The notes under the pieces are model-generated. The model was not told the DNA's origin. It saw only the letters and a program-made list of their open reading frames with translations, and did no database searches. A program made the translations under genes and the position numbers. Positions 51,237-60,800 of a stretch of 62,837 nt of DNA are shown here, in pieces. Every line of letters begins with the position of its first letter. The first letter of the stretch is position 1. Origin of the DNA: Cloacibacillus sp. Its GTDB lineage: Bacteria; Synergistota; Synergistia; Synergistales; Synergistaceae. Where the stretch lies: contig JAVVPF010000004.1 in the NCBI GenBank assembly GCA_036655895.1, forward strand, positions 1 through 62,837, in the 5' to 3' direction.

Positions 51237-52625
51237 ATGAAATTCTTCAAAGCTCCGGCAAAAAACGCGGTGGAGCAGCACGCGCGCATGACCTGCGGCC
51301 CGGTGGGGCCGCTTATCGTTTCTCTTGCGCTGCCCACCATCGCAAGTATGCTGGTCACCACAATATATAATACGGCGGATACCTACTTCGTCTCGCAGCT
51401 TGGAACGAGCGCAAGCGGCGCTGTGGGCGTCGTCTTTTCTCTGATGTCCATCTTTCAGGCGGCGGGCTTCACGCTCGGCATGGGAGCCGCAAGCGTCATA
51501 GCTAGGATGCTTGGCGCGGGCGACGCGCGCGCGGCAAGCGAATACGGCTCGACTTCGTTCTTTTCCGCGATGTTCACTGGCGCCGTCATCTGCGCGGCCG
51601 GCCTTTTCTTTCTCGACCCGCTGATGAGGCTTTTGGGCTCGACGCCTACGATACTTCCCTACGCCCGCGACTACGCGCGGTGGATATTGCTTGGCGCGCC
51701 CGTCATTTGCAGCTCGCTCTCTATGAACAACATCCTGCGCTCCGAGGGCAAGGCGGCCTTTGCCATGTGCGGCCTTGTGAGCGGAGGCGTGCTGAATATG
51801 GCGCTCGACCCTATATTCATCTTCGCCTTCGGCTGGGGCATATCGGGCGCGGCCGCCGCAACGCTGCTTTCGCAGTGCGTCAGCTTCTCCATCCTCTTTT
51901 CTTTCTTCGCGCGCGGAAAGAGCGTCATCAAGCTTTCGCCAAAGAACATATCGCGCAGGGCCGCCGTCTTTTTCTCCATCCTGCGCCTCGGCTGCCCCTC
52001 TCTTTCACGGCAGGGGCTTGCGGCTGTCGGGACGGCGGCGCTCAACACGGCGGCCGGAGGCTGGGGGGACGCAGCGGTGGCCGCAATGTCCATCGTCGGG
52101 CGCACCTTCGCGCTCATACTCTCCGTCATGATAGGATTGGGACAGGGCTTTCAGCCAGTCGCCGGATATAATTTCGGCGCGCGAAACTACCGCCGCGTGC
52201 GCGACGCCCTCTGGTTCACTGTAAAAACGGGAATGGCGATGATGGCCGTGCTTTCTGCCGTCTGCTGGTTCTTCGCGCCCGACATAATCGCATTCTTCCG
52301 CGGCGAGGACGCAATGGTCATAGCGATAGGCACGCGCGCCATGCGCTGGCAGGCGGCGGCGCTGCTGCTTCAGCCGCTCTTTGTGGCAACGAACATGGCG
52401 CACCAGTCCACGGGCATGGCGGGACGCGCCACATTCCTGGCCTGCACGCGTCAGGGCATCTATTTCCTGCCGCTGATAACGCTGCTGCCCGCCATCTTCG
52501 GCCTCACGGGAGTGGAGGCGACGCAGCCCATCTCCGACGTTCTGAGCTTCGCCACAAGCATTCCGTTCCTCTACTATTTTTTAAAGATGCTGAAACAAAA
52601 AGAACTGGAAAAAACGGCGATGTAA
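51237..52625 (+). CDS. MATE-family efflux transporter, copy 2
   Basis: A 462-residue multidrug/toxin extrusion protein of the MepA/DinF-like branch with 12 hydrophobic helices (GPLIVSLALPTIASMLVTTIYNTADTYFVSQLGTSASGAVGVVFSLMSIFQAAGFTLGMG, GLGQGFQPVAGYNFGARNYRRVRDAL). The start is the ATG at 51237, nine bases after AAGGA; the frame's earlier ATG at 51171 lacks a ribosome site. It is divergent from copy 1 across 200 bases that hold the MarR-type operator, so the two pumps may be co-regulated. Confidence 0.92.
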   Translation: MKFFKAPAKNAVEQHARMTCGPVGPLIVSLALPTIASMLVTTIYNTADTYFVSQLGTSASGAVGVVFSLMSIFQAAGFTLGMGAASVIARMLGAGDARAASEYGSTSFFSAMFTGAVICAAGLFFLDPLMRLLGSTPTILPYARDYARWILLGAPVICSSLSMNNILRSEGKAAFAMCGLVSGGVLNMALDPIFIFAFGWGISGAAAATLLSQCVSFSILFSFFARGKSVIKLSPKNISRRAAVFFSILRLGCPSLSRQGLAAVGTAALNTAAGGWGDAAVAAMSIVGRTFALILSVMIGLGQGFQPVAGYNFGARNYRRVRDALWFTVKTGMAMMAVLSAVCWFFAPDIIAFFRGEDAMVIAIGTRAMRWQAAALLLQPLFVATNMAHQSTGMAGRATFLACTRQGIYFLPLITLLPAIFGLTGVEATQPISDVLSFATSIPFLYYFLKMLKQKELEKTAM

Positions 52626-52669
52626 GCCAAGAAAACGCATAGGCGGCATCTTGCTGCGGACATGATAAA

Positions 52670-52701
52670 GCGCCGGCTGGACGCAAAGGTCCAGCCGGCG
52701 C
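52670..52701. terminator. Bidirectional terminator between MATE copy 2 and the response regulator
   Basis: GCGCCGGCTGGAC (52670-52682) pairs perfectly with GTCCAGCCGGCGC (52689-52701) around a six-base loop, between two convergent genes. The plus-strand side is followed by CATTTTATC. Confidence 0.85.
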
Positions 52702-52728
52702 CATTTTATCTCTTAACAGAAAATGCCC

Positions 52729-53424
52729 CTACAAGAGCGCCATGCGGTAGCGTTTTTCGGGACGCCCGACCTTACGGTAGGCGTACTCCACCACCACGCG
52801 CTCGCTCATCGTCAAAAACTCAAGATAACGGCGCGCCGTAGAACGAGAGATGCCAAGCTGATCGCCCACCTCCTGCGCGGAGTAGGTCTCCTCCGTCGCT
52901 TTGAGGAAGCTCTCTATCTCGTTGAGGCATTTGAGCTGAAGCCCCTTCGGAATGGAGCGGTTGTTGGCCCAAGAGGCGTCGTGGCTCTTCATCGAGATGA
53001 GCGCGTCAAGGTCCTCCTGCTGCCACGGGCGCGTGCGTCCAGTCAGGGAATGATGGTAGAGCTGATAATTTTTCAGCGCCGCCCGCAGCCTCTCAAAGGA
53101 AAAGGGCTTCACAAGAAATTCAAAGACGCCGGAGCAGAGCGCCTTTCGCACAAGCTCTGGGTTGTCGCCGGAAGAGACGACGATATAATCGGTGCGCGGA
53201 AATTCGCTGCGCAGCTCGCCAAGCCCGGCCTCCGGGCTGAAATCCTTCAAATAGAGGTCCAGCAGCACGACATCGACATCGATGCAGCGCATGGCCTCAA
53301 ACATCGCGGTTCCCGTAGAGACGCACTTAAGAAGCATGAAGGCGTTATCGTTATTGATAACGTCGGCGTATAGTTTCTGAAGAAGCGGGTCTGATTCGGC
53401 AATGAGTACCTTTAAACTGCGCAT
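52729..53424 (-). CDS. CitB/DcuR-type response regulator
   Basis: A 231-residue two-component regulator. The receiver domain (1-120) has the acidic pair near residues 10-12, the phosphoacceptor Asp56 in DVVLLDLYLK and Lys106 in FLVKPFSF. The C-terminal part is the DcuR/CitT-type winged helix (SAQEVGDQLGISRSTARRYLEFLTMSERVVVEYAYRKVGRPEKRYRM). Start at the ATG at 53424 behind GAGGAG; the longer frame to 53610 has no ribosome site. No histidine kinase of the CitA/DcuS type is adjacent, so it is an orphan here. Family members control di- and tricarboxylate use. Confidence 0.88.
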   Translation of the reverse strand: MRSLKVLIAESDPLLQKLYADVINNDNAFMLLKCVSTGTAMFEAMRCIDVDVVLLDLYLKDFSPEAGLGELRSEFPRTDYIVVSSGDNPELVRKALCSGVFEFLVKPFSFERLRAALKNYQLYHHSLTGRTRPWQQEDLDALISMKSHDASWANNRSIPKGLQLKCLNEIESFLKATEETYSAQEVGDQLGISRSTARRYLEFLTMSERVVVEYAYRKVGRPEKRYRMALL

Positions 53425-53615
53425 ATGCCACTTTCTCCTCTCATAAAATGATGACATCAGGAAGGGACACGGCAGCTGCCGGGCAGATGACGGGCTTCCC
53501 CTTTCCAACTGGGAGGCGCCTCCGTTTCCAGAGACACCCAACGGTCTTTCTCCATAGAAAGATGATTTCCACAGGAAATAAGACTCGGGGTTATATCTAC
53601 TTAATTTCACTTATG

Positions 53616-53643
53616 ATTATAACAAAGAGCGCCCTTTCGTCAA
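53616..53643 (-). promoter_or_regulatory. Promoter of the response-regulator gene
   Basis: On the minus strand TTGACG (53638-53643) and TATAAT (53616-53621) are 16 bases apart, with a TG one base before the -10 box. It implies a leader of about 185 bases before the start codon at 53424. Confidence 0.6.
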
Positions 53644-53805
53644 GAAACGGCGCGCCCCGCACGCAAGCGGCGCGCCGTTTTATTTTCCGGCGAAAATAGG
53701 CGGTAAAACAGTGCAGAGTGCGGACAAGTCCGATATAATGTAGAGGCGGAATAAAATAACGCCGCGCCGCGCATGAGGCGCGATAGAAAGAAAGAGGTGC
53801 CGTCT

Positions 53806-54558
53806 ATGAATCAGATCTGGAACCCGGAAAGTTACAAAAACAGCGCGGACTTCGTGCCGAAGTTTGGACGCCCCGTTATAGAACTGCTTGAACCAAAGGC
53901 TGGAGAAAGAGTGCTCGATCTCGGCTGCGGCACGGGCGTACTCACCAAAGAACTTGCCGATATGGGCTGTTCAGTCATCGGGACGGATTCAAGCCCCGAG
54001 ATGGTTGAGGCCGCAAAGGAGCTTGGCATCGACGCGCGCGTTGCCGACGCGCAGACGCTGAAGATGGATGAGAAATTCGACGCGGTGATCAGCAACGCCG
54101 CCATCCACTGGATGCCTGACCACTACGCCGTAGTGCGCCGCGTCTGGAACCTTCTGAAGCCGGGCGGCCGCTTTGCAGCCGAATGCGGCGGAGAGGGCTG
54201 CGTGCGCATCATCCGCGAAGGCATAAAAATTGCGCTCATAAAGCGCGGCATCGACTATAAGGCGCGCAACCCGTGGAAATATCCTGAGCTTGGAACCTTC
54301 TCCGACATTCTGGAGAGCCAGGGCTTCAAGGTAAAATTCATAGCGAGGATAGACCGTCCCACACCCCTTGAAAAGGGCCTCCGTGGATGGCTCGAGGTCT
54401 TCACGGCAAGCCACACCGCCGGCTTCACGCAGGACGAGAAAGAGTCGTTCTACAAAGAGGTGGAGGACTACTGCCGCCCGCTGCTTTTTGACAAAGAAAA
54501 GGGATGGACCGCGGACTACGTCCGCCTGAGATTCCTCGCGGTAAAGCCGGAGGAATAA
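53806..54558 (+). CDS. Class I SAM-dependent methyltransferase
   Basis: A 250-residue cytosolic methyltransferase. Motif I is VLDLGCGTGVLTKEL, followed by the acidic loop IGTDSSPEMVEAA. FDAVISNAAIHWMPDHYAVVRRVWNLLKPGGRFAAECGG carries motifs II and III. It resembles trans-aconitate methyltransferase and related small-molecule enzymes (NAAIHW is shared), but the substrate is not certain. Start at the ATG at 53806 with GAGGTG upstream. A TATAAT at 53734-53739 may be its -10 box. It stands alone and is followed by a terminator. Confidence 0.88.
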   Translation: MNQIWNPESYKNSADFVPKFGRPVIELLEPKAGERVLDLGCGTGVLTKELADMGCSVIGTDSSPEMVEAAKELGIDARVADAQTLKMDEKFDAVISNAAIHWMPDHYAVVRRVWNLLKPGGRFAAECGGEGCVRIIREGIKIALIKRGIDYKARNPWKYPELGTFSDILESQGFKVKFIARIDRPTPLEKGLRGWLEVFTASHTAGFTQDEKESFYKEVEDYCRPLLFDKEKGWTADYVRLRFLAVKPEE

Positions 54559-54588
54559 CCCCGGAAGAACTACCCAATACCAACTAAA

Positions 54589-54629
54589 ACGAGAGGCCGC
54601 CGTAAAATCAGGAGCGCCTCTCGTTTTCT
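54589..54629 (+). terminator. Terminator between the methyltransferase and toxin genes
   Basis: ACGAGAGGC pairs with GCCTCTCGT, extended by GC pairs, and is followed by TTTTC on the plus strand. It lies 30 bases past the methyltransferase stop and faces the convergent toxin gene. Confidence 0.7.
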
Positions 54630-54648
54630 AAAACTATCTGCAAAAAAT

Positions 54649-54924
54649 CTATTTATCAAAAAGTTCCGAATGGCTCCCCGCCGCCGCAAGCTTTAAAGTG
54701 TTATCATCACCTTTTTTATATATCAGCAGTAAATCAGGAGCAAGGTGCAATTCCCTGTAGCTCTTCCATCCGCCTATGAGAGCGTGGTCTTTGAATGACG
54801 CTGGAATATCCGCATCGTTCATCAAGAGGGCCACAGCTTCGTCAATAACGCCCAGCGGCGCTTGCTGGCGGCAGATGCGTTTCAAATCTTTTCTGAACCT
54901 GGCGGAGAGGACCAGCTCTCGCAT
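54649..54924 (-). CDS. YafQ-family toxin (RelE/ParE fold mRNA interferase)
   Basis: A 91-residue basic protein of the RelE superfamily, YafQ type, which cleaves mRNA on the ribosome. It reads LVLSARFRKDLKRICRQ at the N-terminus, then FKDHALIGGWKSYRELHLAPDLLLIYKKGDD, with the conserved YRELHL...LLIY strands and a His near the C-terminus (AAGSHSELF) in the catalytic position. It shares one base with the antitoxin stop codon region, so the pair is cotranslated. Confidence 0.88.
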   Translation of the reverse strand: MRELVLSARFRKDLKRICRQQAPLGVIDEAVALLMNDADIPASFKDHALIGGWKSYRELHLAPDLLLIYKKGDDNTLKLAAAGSHSELFDK

Positions 54925-55208
54925 CAGCTTTTTATTCCCGCCACCCTATACATATCCTCGATTGAGGCGCAGCGTTCGCCGCCGCCGGACTCCAGTTCGT
55001 CTATCGCGGCTCTTACGCTTTTATTCGGCCTCTGAGGCACTGAAATCTCAAAAGGAACCCTTCCCTCTGCCGCGAATTTTGTAACAAAGGCGTTGATGAG
55101 AGAGGCAAGAGGAATGCCCACAGCCGCCGCGTTTTCCATCGCCTGTTTTTTCACATCTTTTTTTATCCTCACTGTAATGATCTCCACGCTGGAAACGGCC
55201 ATTGTCAT
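54924..55208 (-). CDS. DinJ/RelB-family antitoxin
   Basis: A 94-residue antitoxin. The N-terminal ribbon-helix-helix (EIITVRIKKDVKKQAMENAAAVGIPLASLINAFVTKFAAEGRVPFEI) is the DinJ DNA-binding domain. The C-terminal part, with ESGGGERCASIEDMYRVAGIKS, should wrap the toxin. GGAG precedes two candidate ATGs (55208 and 55202). An inverted repeat sits immediately upstream for autoregulation. Confidence 0.88.
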   Translation of the reverse strand: MTMAVSSVEIITVRIKKDVKKQAMENAAAVGIPLASLINAFVTKFAAEGRVPFEISVPQRPNKSVRAAIDELESGGGERCASIEDMYRVAGIKS

Positions 55209-55218
55209 CGCTCTCCTT

Positions 55219-55249
55219 TATATAATATCTATTTGCTATCTATTATATA
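55219..55249. promoter_or_regulatory. Operator of the toxin-antitoxin pair
   Basis: TATATAATA (55219-55227) is inverted at 55241-55249, with TATCTATT-like repeats between the arms. It overlaps the expected promoter just upstream of the antitoxin start. Confidence 0.5.
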
Positions 55250-55267
55250 TCTCATAACTGGTCGCAT

Positions 55268-55588
55268 CAACCATGAAACCTACAAAACAAGCAAATACGC
55301 AAAACTATTTAAAAGGCCTTGCTATTCTGGCAGAGTAGCTGGGCGCAACTATGGAATAACCGAAAACTGTCTTGGCGCGGACATCATCTAGGGAGCTTCT
55401 GGCGGCAAGGCAGGATTCAACTCGCCAGCTGGCAGAAACGGCAAACATTATTATTTGTGGCAACCAAAGAAATTCTGCCGCCACCAACACCAGCGCCAAG
55501 CGAAAGTTCGAGCGGCGGCTGCAACACTGGTCTAGGAATCTTTGCCCTTACGTTATTGATGCCGATTGTTATACGCAAAAAGAAATAA
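55268..55588 (+). pseudogene. Relic of a Synergist-CTERM surface protein
   Basis: The last ~36 codons, ending at 55588, read PPPTPAPSESSSGGCNTGLG, then a hydrophobic helix (IFALTLLMPIVI) and RKKK. This matches the Synergist-CTERM sorting tail: a Pro/Ser linker, Gly-Gly-Cys-Asn, a membrane helix and a basic end. Upstream the frame degrades. A different frame (from about 55268) gives protein-like text (TSSRELLAARQDSTRQLAET) broken by two stops, then shifts into the tail frame. No ribosome site fits. It is probably the decayed 3' end of an exported protein; the tail identity is from memory of the family pattern. Confidence 0.65.
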
Positions 55589-55627
55589 TAAAAAAGAATC
55601 TGGCTGTTCGTAGGCATTGATTATACA

Positions 55628-55660
55628 AACAAGGCCGCTTGCAAGACGAGCGGCCTTGTT
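55628..55660. terminator. Bidirectional terminator
   Basis: AACAAGGCCGCT (55628-55639) pairs with AGCGGCCTTGTT (55649-55660). The plus strand continues TTTC. It lies between the relic and the convergent ketopantoate-reductase-like gene. Confidence 0.85.
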
Positions 55661-55676
55661 TTCAGCGGGCGTTCTT

Positions 55677-56591
55677 TTACAGCCCGCGCGCTTTTAATTC
55701 CGCAGTTATCTTTTCGTATAACGGAGCGGAGGCGCCCGCACGTTTTGCCATGCGCGGCACTTCGTAGACGAGGCCGTCTATTTCGGAACGTCCTCCGGCG
55801 CGGATGTCGCGCTGCATCGAGGTCGAGGCGTCGGGCGCAAGCGCGTCCAATATCTTGAGGTTTGCCGCCTCCATCTCTACGGGCAATTTTATGCCGGAGG
55901 CGTCGGCCAGCAGAACGAGTTCGCGCACGAGGGCTGTGAAGAGCCGGCGCTCCTCCCCCGCTCGCTGCATCGCGTCGGCGAGCACGTCGTGATACTGGCC
56001 GCAGGCCGCCATAGCTGAAACAAAGGTGAATTTGCGGAATGCGTCGCGTTTTATGTCGCGGGATAGCACAGTCTCTATGCCGGCCGCGCGCAGGTCGTCC
56101 GCCGTCCGTGTCAGGATTTCAGATTCGCTGCCGTCCGGCAGCCCGAAGACTACGCGGAAGATTTTCCCATTCATCGCAATCTTTCCCGGCTCTTTTATCT
56201 GAGAGGCGATGTAGACGCAGCCCTCGGCGGTGACGGCCGCGGGAAGCCGGCGCGCTATGGCGCTGCCTGTGCCGTAGATGTTGAGCAGCGGTATGACGGC
56301 GCAGCCGTGCGCCGCCGCGCGCTCTATAAAGGGCATGACCTCCGGCATCGAGTAGCCCTTTACGCAGATAAAGATGACGTCGGGGCGCGCATCGTAATTT
56401 TCCATCTCACAGGCCGCAAGCGGCGCTGTGAAGCAGAAGCCGCCTGCCTCTTCCACGGTGACGCCTCCGGCCGTCTTTATAGCGGCAAGGTGCGCGCCGC
56501 GCGCGATGAGCGTAACGTCGAACCCGCCTCGGCCCATGTATGCAGCAAGCGTCCCTCCGACGCCGCCCGCGCCGATTATCAGATATTTCAT
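55677..56591 (-). CDS. Ketopantoate reductase family protein (ApbA/PanE-like)
   Basis: A 304-residue NADPH-dependent reductase-like protein. The nucleotide loop is YLIIGAGGVGGTLAAYMGRGGFDVTLIARG. VIFICVKGYSMPEVM carries the catalytic Lys region, and the C-terminal helical domain includes DIKRDAFRKFTFVSAMAACG (conserved Lys/Asn-type site) and MQRDIRAGGRSEIDGL. GGAGG is present but 13 bases from the ATG. PanE makes pantoate for coenzyme A, but many paralogues have other substrates, and no other pantothenate genes are near. Confidence 0.82.
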   Translation of the reverse strand: MKYLIIGAGGVGGTLAAYMGRGGFDVTLIARGAHLAAIKTAGGVTVEEAGGFCFTAPLAACEMENYDARPDVIFICVKGYSMPEVMPFIERAAAHGCAVIPLLNIYGTGSAIARRLPAAVTAEGCVYIASQIKEPGKIAMNGKIFRVVFGLPDGSESEILTRTADDLRAAGIETVLSRDIKRDAFRKFTFVSAMAACGQYHDVLADAMQRAGEERRLFTALVRELVLLADASGIKLPVEMEAANLKILDALAPDASTSMQRDIRAGGRSEIDGLVYEVPRMAKRAGASAPLYEKITAELKARGL

Positions 56592-56746
56592 TTATTCAAC
56601 GAGCCTCCATAATCATCAGCTTTGATAAAACTATAGAGGCATTATATGCCACAGGAGGCCGCAAGAAAAGCGCGCGCCCTTTGAACAAGACCGGGCAAAC
56701 AATGCTGCCGCGGCGGAAAGTCGCCGGTCAGATTTTTAGTGTCCTG

Positions 56747-57856
56747 TCAGCGGTCGTTCCCATAGATTTTCAGCGCTTCATCAAAGCCGAAGCGCCGGAA
56801 GGCCTCCCAAAAGGCGGCTCGTTCCTGCGGGAACGGGACGGCTTTCGAGAGCCGCTGCTGCTCCGCCGTTATCTCCTCTTTGGGACGCAAAAAGATGGAA
56901 ATATCCTTTGACATTGCGTCAAGCATCTCGCCGCCTTTTTTCGTGTTTGTCATGATTAGGGAGACGCCTCGTCTGTCGCACAGTTCGGGTGCATATTTTT
57001 CTATTCCCCAGCAGTCGGCGATCGTCATGTCCGACGGGCGTCTGGTGTCGGTGAAGGGGCAGACGCCGCATGAGGGGCGCGATATGAGGCGCTCGCGCAC
57101 GAAGAGGCGGTAGTATCTTTCATCTTCAAATTCTTCTTGCGCGCCCTCGACCCTATAGATGAAGCCCTTGTTGCTGTTGTCTCTGTTCCACTCGTATTTT
57201 TTTGAACGAAACTGCGCTGCGGTCACCTTGCCGCCGCGTTCGCGGCCCAGAAGTTTTTTATATTCCTCCCAGATGAGCGGACTGGGCACGCTGTGGCAGA
57301 TGAGGTCGCATATAAAAAGCTCCGCCGGCTCCGCGCCGTCAAAGAGAGCGCGCACCGCGGCGCACTGGCATGGAGTGCCGGTAAAGAGCGCGGGGCCGCG
57401 CGCGGCATCTTCTTTTATTGCAGCAAGAACGGAGCGGATGTCGCTTTGGACATATTTTGAAAGGCGCATTCGGTCGCGTCCTTCCGAAGCGCGCGCGGCG
57501 CGGTGGACAACGCACAGTTCGTCGTCAAAGTCCGCTCCGTATACTACGCCGCCACGCCGCAGGACGACGTCCGAAAGCGCGGTAAAAGCGCCTCCCGATG
57601 TGGAGCGCATGAGCACCTCTTCCGACTTGTGGGTGGCGGCGTAAAAACAGGGCTCGTCCGCCTCTTTGAAGCGATCTTTGCGCAATAGGGGACAGCTCTT
57701 TACGCAGAGCCCGCAGGCGACGCAGAGGGCGCCGTCGATCTCAGGATATAAGAAGCCCTCGGCGTCCTCCTTCATCGTTATCGCACGTTTTGGGCAGCGC
57801 GCCTCGCACAGGCCGCACCCGCAGCAGTTTTTCTTACCGCTGTAGACCGATTCCAT
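56747..57856 (-). CDS. Ferredoxin-domain FrhB-like protein (coenzyme F420 hydrogenase beta-subunit family)
   Basis: A 369-residue iron-sulfur flavoprotein-like protein. The N-terminus has two [4Fe-4S] motifs (CCGCGLCEARCPKRAI and CVACGLCVKSCPLL). FrhB-family blocks follow: RSTSGGAFTALSDVVLRRGGVVYGADFD, ALFTGTPCQCAAVRAL, CDLICHSVPSPLIWEEYKKLL, SCGVCPFTDTRRPSDMTIADCWGIEKY. Relatives transfer electrons between ferredoxin and a flavin or F420; in fermenters many work near polysaccharide or aromatic metabolism. The start at 57856 has only a weak ribosome site. It lies 40 bases behind the large activase and could supply it with electrons (inference). Confidence 0.85.
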   Translation of the reverse strand: MESVYSGKKNCCGCGLCEARCPKRAITMKEDAEGFLYPEIDGALCVACGLCVKSCPLLRKDRFKEADEPCFYAATHKSEEVLMRSTSGGAFTALSDVVLRRGGVVYGADFDDELCVVHRAARASEGRDRMRLSKYVQSDIRSVLAAIKEDAARGPALFTGTPCQCAAVRALFDGAEPAELFICDLICHSVPSPLIWEEYKKLLGRERGGKVTAAQFRSKKYEWNRDNSNKGFIYRVEGAQEEFEDERYYRLFVRERLISRPSCGVCPFTDTRRPSDMTIADCWGIEKYAPELCDRRGVSLIMTNTKKGGEMLDAMSKDISIFLRPKEEITAEQQRLSKAVPFPQERAAFWEAFRRFGFDEALKIYGNDR

Positions 57857-57895
57857 ATCTATCCACCAGCTTTCTTCACGAAGACCGCCCTTATT

Positions 57896-60800
57896 TTACG
57901 CCTTTGCAGTCGCCATGAGCAGTTTTATTCTGTTGAGCTGGTTGGTGGTGCTGACGCTCGCGTCGTAGTCGAGCGGCAGGATGTTGGCGCCTTTGAAGCG
58001 GCGTTTCAGCTCTTTTATGACGCCTTTGCCGGTGACGTGGTTCGGCAGGCAGGCGAAGGGCTGCACGCAGAGGACGTTGGTAACTCCGCTTTCTATCAGC
58101 GCCATCATTTCAGCGGTCAGAAGCCAGCCCTCTCCGGCCTGGTTCGCCTGCGAGACGACGGAGCCGCCCAGGCGCGCAAGCTCCTCTATTTTATGCGGGA
58201 CGCCGAAACGCGTGCCGTGCAAAGCTTCGGCTATGGGGGCCTTTATCTTTTCTATCGCCCAGAGGCCCGCCTCGCTGAAGAGGCGCGGCAAAAACGCGCC
58301 TGCGAGGCCCTTGCCGGCGTAGACGGCGTCGTAGAGGCAGTAGGAGATGAAGCTGCTCATATCCGGCAACACGGCCTCGCCGCCCTCCTCCTCTATCAGC
58401 TCGACCAGCCGTTCGTTGGCGTTTGCGTGGTATTTGACCAGTATCTCGCCGGTGATGCCGACGCGCGGGCGCTTTATGTCGTCTATGGGCACGGCGGCAA
58501 AATCGCGCGTCATCTCGCGGACGTCGCTCTTGAAGCGGAGCCAGCTTCCGGCGCGGATGTTTTCTTTTATGCGGGCGGCCCAAAGGTCATGGAGCCTCAT
58601 GCTCTCGCCCTTGTCCCGTTCATAGGGGCGGGTGCGGAGCAAAAGGCGCATGAGCAGGTCTCCGTAGAAGAGCCCGAGCGTCGCTCGCCAGGCGACGCGC
58701 GGCGGCAGCTTGAAGCCCTCCGCCTCGCCCTCCTTCTGACGATTCAGCGCAAGGACGCGCACCTGCGGAAAGCCGGCGGCGGAAAGAGCGCCGCGCAGAA
58801 GGTGGATGTAGTTGCTGGCGCGGCAGGCCCCTCCGGTCTGCGCGTAGAGGCAGTCCGTTTTTTCCGGGTCGTAGCGGCCGCTTTTCAGCGCCTCGATGAA
58901 CTGGCCTACGACCATCATCGCAGGATAGCAGACGTCGTTGTTGACATAGCGAAGCCCAAGCTCCACCGTCTCGCGCCCGCCCTCCGGCAGCACCTTCAGA
59001 TCCACGCCGCTGCCGTCGAAGGCCGCCTCGATGAACTGGAAGTGAAAGGGCGAAAGCGGCGGACAAAGCAGCGTACGTCCGCCTGGGCGCGCCTTGCTTT
59101 TCGCCTTTGCAAGAGGCGGCGCGGCGCAGGGGCTCTTTTCTCCCCGTTCCATTTTCATAGCGGCAAGCAGCGAACGTATCCGTATCTTTACAGCGCCGTT
59201 GTTTTTTCCCTCGTCGATCTTTATCAGGGTGTGGAGCTTGCCGTGCCGCGCGAGTATCTCCGCGGTCTGTTCTGTGCTGATTGCGTCCAGACCGCAGCCG
59301 AAGGAGTTGAACTGCACAAGCTCCACCTTTTTAAAGGCGGGATGTTTCGCCGTCACCATCGCGGCGCGGTAGAGGCGCGAATGATACACCCACTGATCCA
59401 CCGCGCCGATTTCGTCTTTATCATCAAGGCCGTCAGCCATGCCGCATACGGAGTCCTCTGTGAAGAGCGTCACTCCGTAGCTGTTTATCAGCTCCGGTAT
59501 GCCGTGGTTGACTTCGGGCGACAGGTGGTAGGGGTGTCCCGCAAGGACGATGCCGACCCCGCCGTGTTCGGCAAGCCACGCAAGCGCCTGCCTGCCGAAG
59601 TCCGCGATGTCCGCCTTGCAGGCCCGGGCTGCTGCGGCGGCGGCACACGCTGCGCGACGCAGCTCGGCCTTTGAGACGCCAAACGACGCAAGCGCCGGAG
59701 CAAGCGTCTCTGCCAGAGCGGCCTCGTTTTCTATCGAAAGCGCGGGCTGGATGAAGTTGACGCGGCCGTCGTTCAGCCGGTCGATGTTGAGGCGCGCGAC
59801 GTCGGGATAGCCTGTGACGACCGGGCAGTTGTAGTCGTTCTGCGCATCCGCGAACTCTTTTTTCTCATGGAGGATTATCGGGTAGAAGATGTTTTTCACG
59901 CCGCGTTCAAGCAGCTCCGTGATGTGGCGGTGCGCCAGCTTCGCCGGATAGCAGACGGTCTGCGACGGGATCGTCTCGATGCCAAGATTTTCGTCGGGCG
60001 ACTTTCCCGAAAGCTCCACGCGAAACCCAAGCTCCGTAAAGAGCGTGAACCAGTACGGATAATTTTCGTAGAGGTTGAGCACGCGCGGTATCCCAAGCGC
60101 GCCGCGCGGCGCGTTTTCGGCCTCAAGCGGCCTGTAATAGTCAAAGAGCCGTTTATATTTTTTCTCAAAAAGGTTCGGAGGAAGCGGCTCGTGCGTCACG
60201 GCGCAGCCGCCGCGCTCGCAGCGGTTGCCGGAGATATATTTTTTGCCGTCCGGGAAGGCGGTGAGCGTCAGCAGGCATCTGTTGCCGCAGCCGGCGCAGC
60301 TCTGCGTCGTCGCCGTCGTGCGAAATGAAGCGAGCGCCTCAGCGCCGATCAGCGTGCTTTTTTCACCGCGCCGCTCACGCGCGATGAGCGCGGCGCCGAA
60401 GGCCCCCATAAGCTCCGAGATGTCGGGGCGCACCACGACGCGCCCCGTGACAAGCTCAAAGGCGCGCAGCAGAGCGTCGCTGCGAAATGTGCCGCCCTGC
60501 ACCACGATGCGCTCGCCCAGCTCCGCCGGGTCTTTTATCTTGAGCACTTTATAGAGCGCGTTTTTGACAACGGAGTAGACTAGCCCCGCCGAGATGTCGC
60601 GCACGGAAGCACCCTCTTTCTGCGCCTGACGCACCCTGGAGTTCATGAACACGGTGCAGCGCGAGCCTAAGTCCACCGGAGAGAGGGAGCTTTCCGCGGC
60701 GCGCGCGAACTCGGCCATCTCCATGTTCAGCGATTTCGCGAAGCTCTGCAAGAAGGAGCCGCAGCCCGAGGAGCAGGCTTCGTTGAGGAAGACTCCGTTT

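Noticed and set aside
58037-59674. A 545-codon plus-strand frame
   Set aside because: It is antisense to the large activase, whose minus-strand motifs are unmistakable. Long shadows are common in GC-rich DNA.
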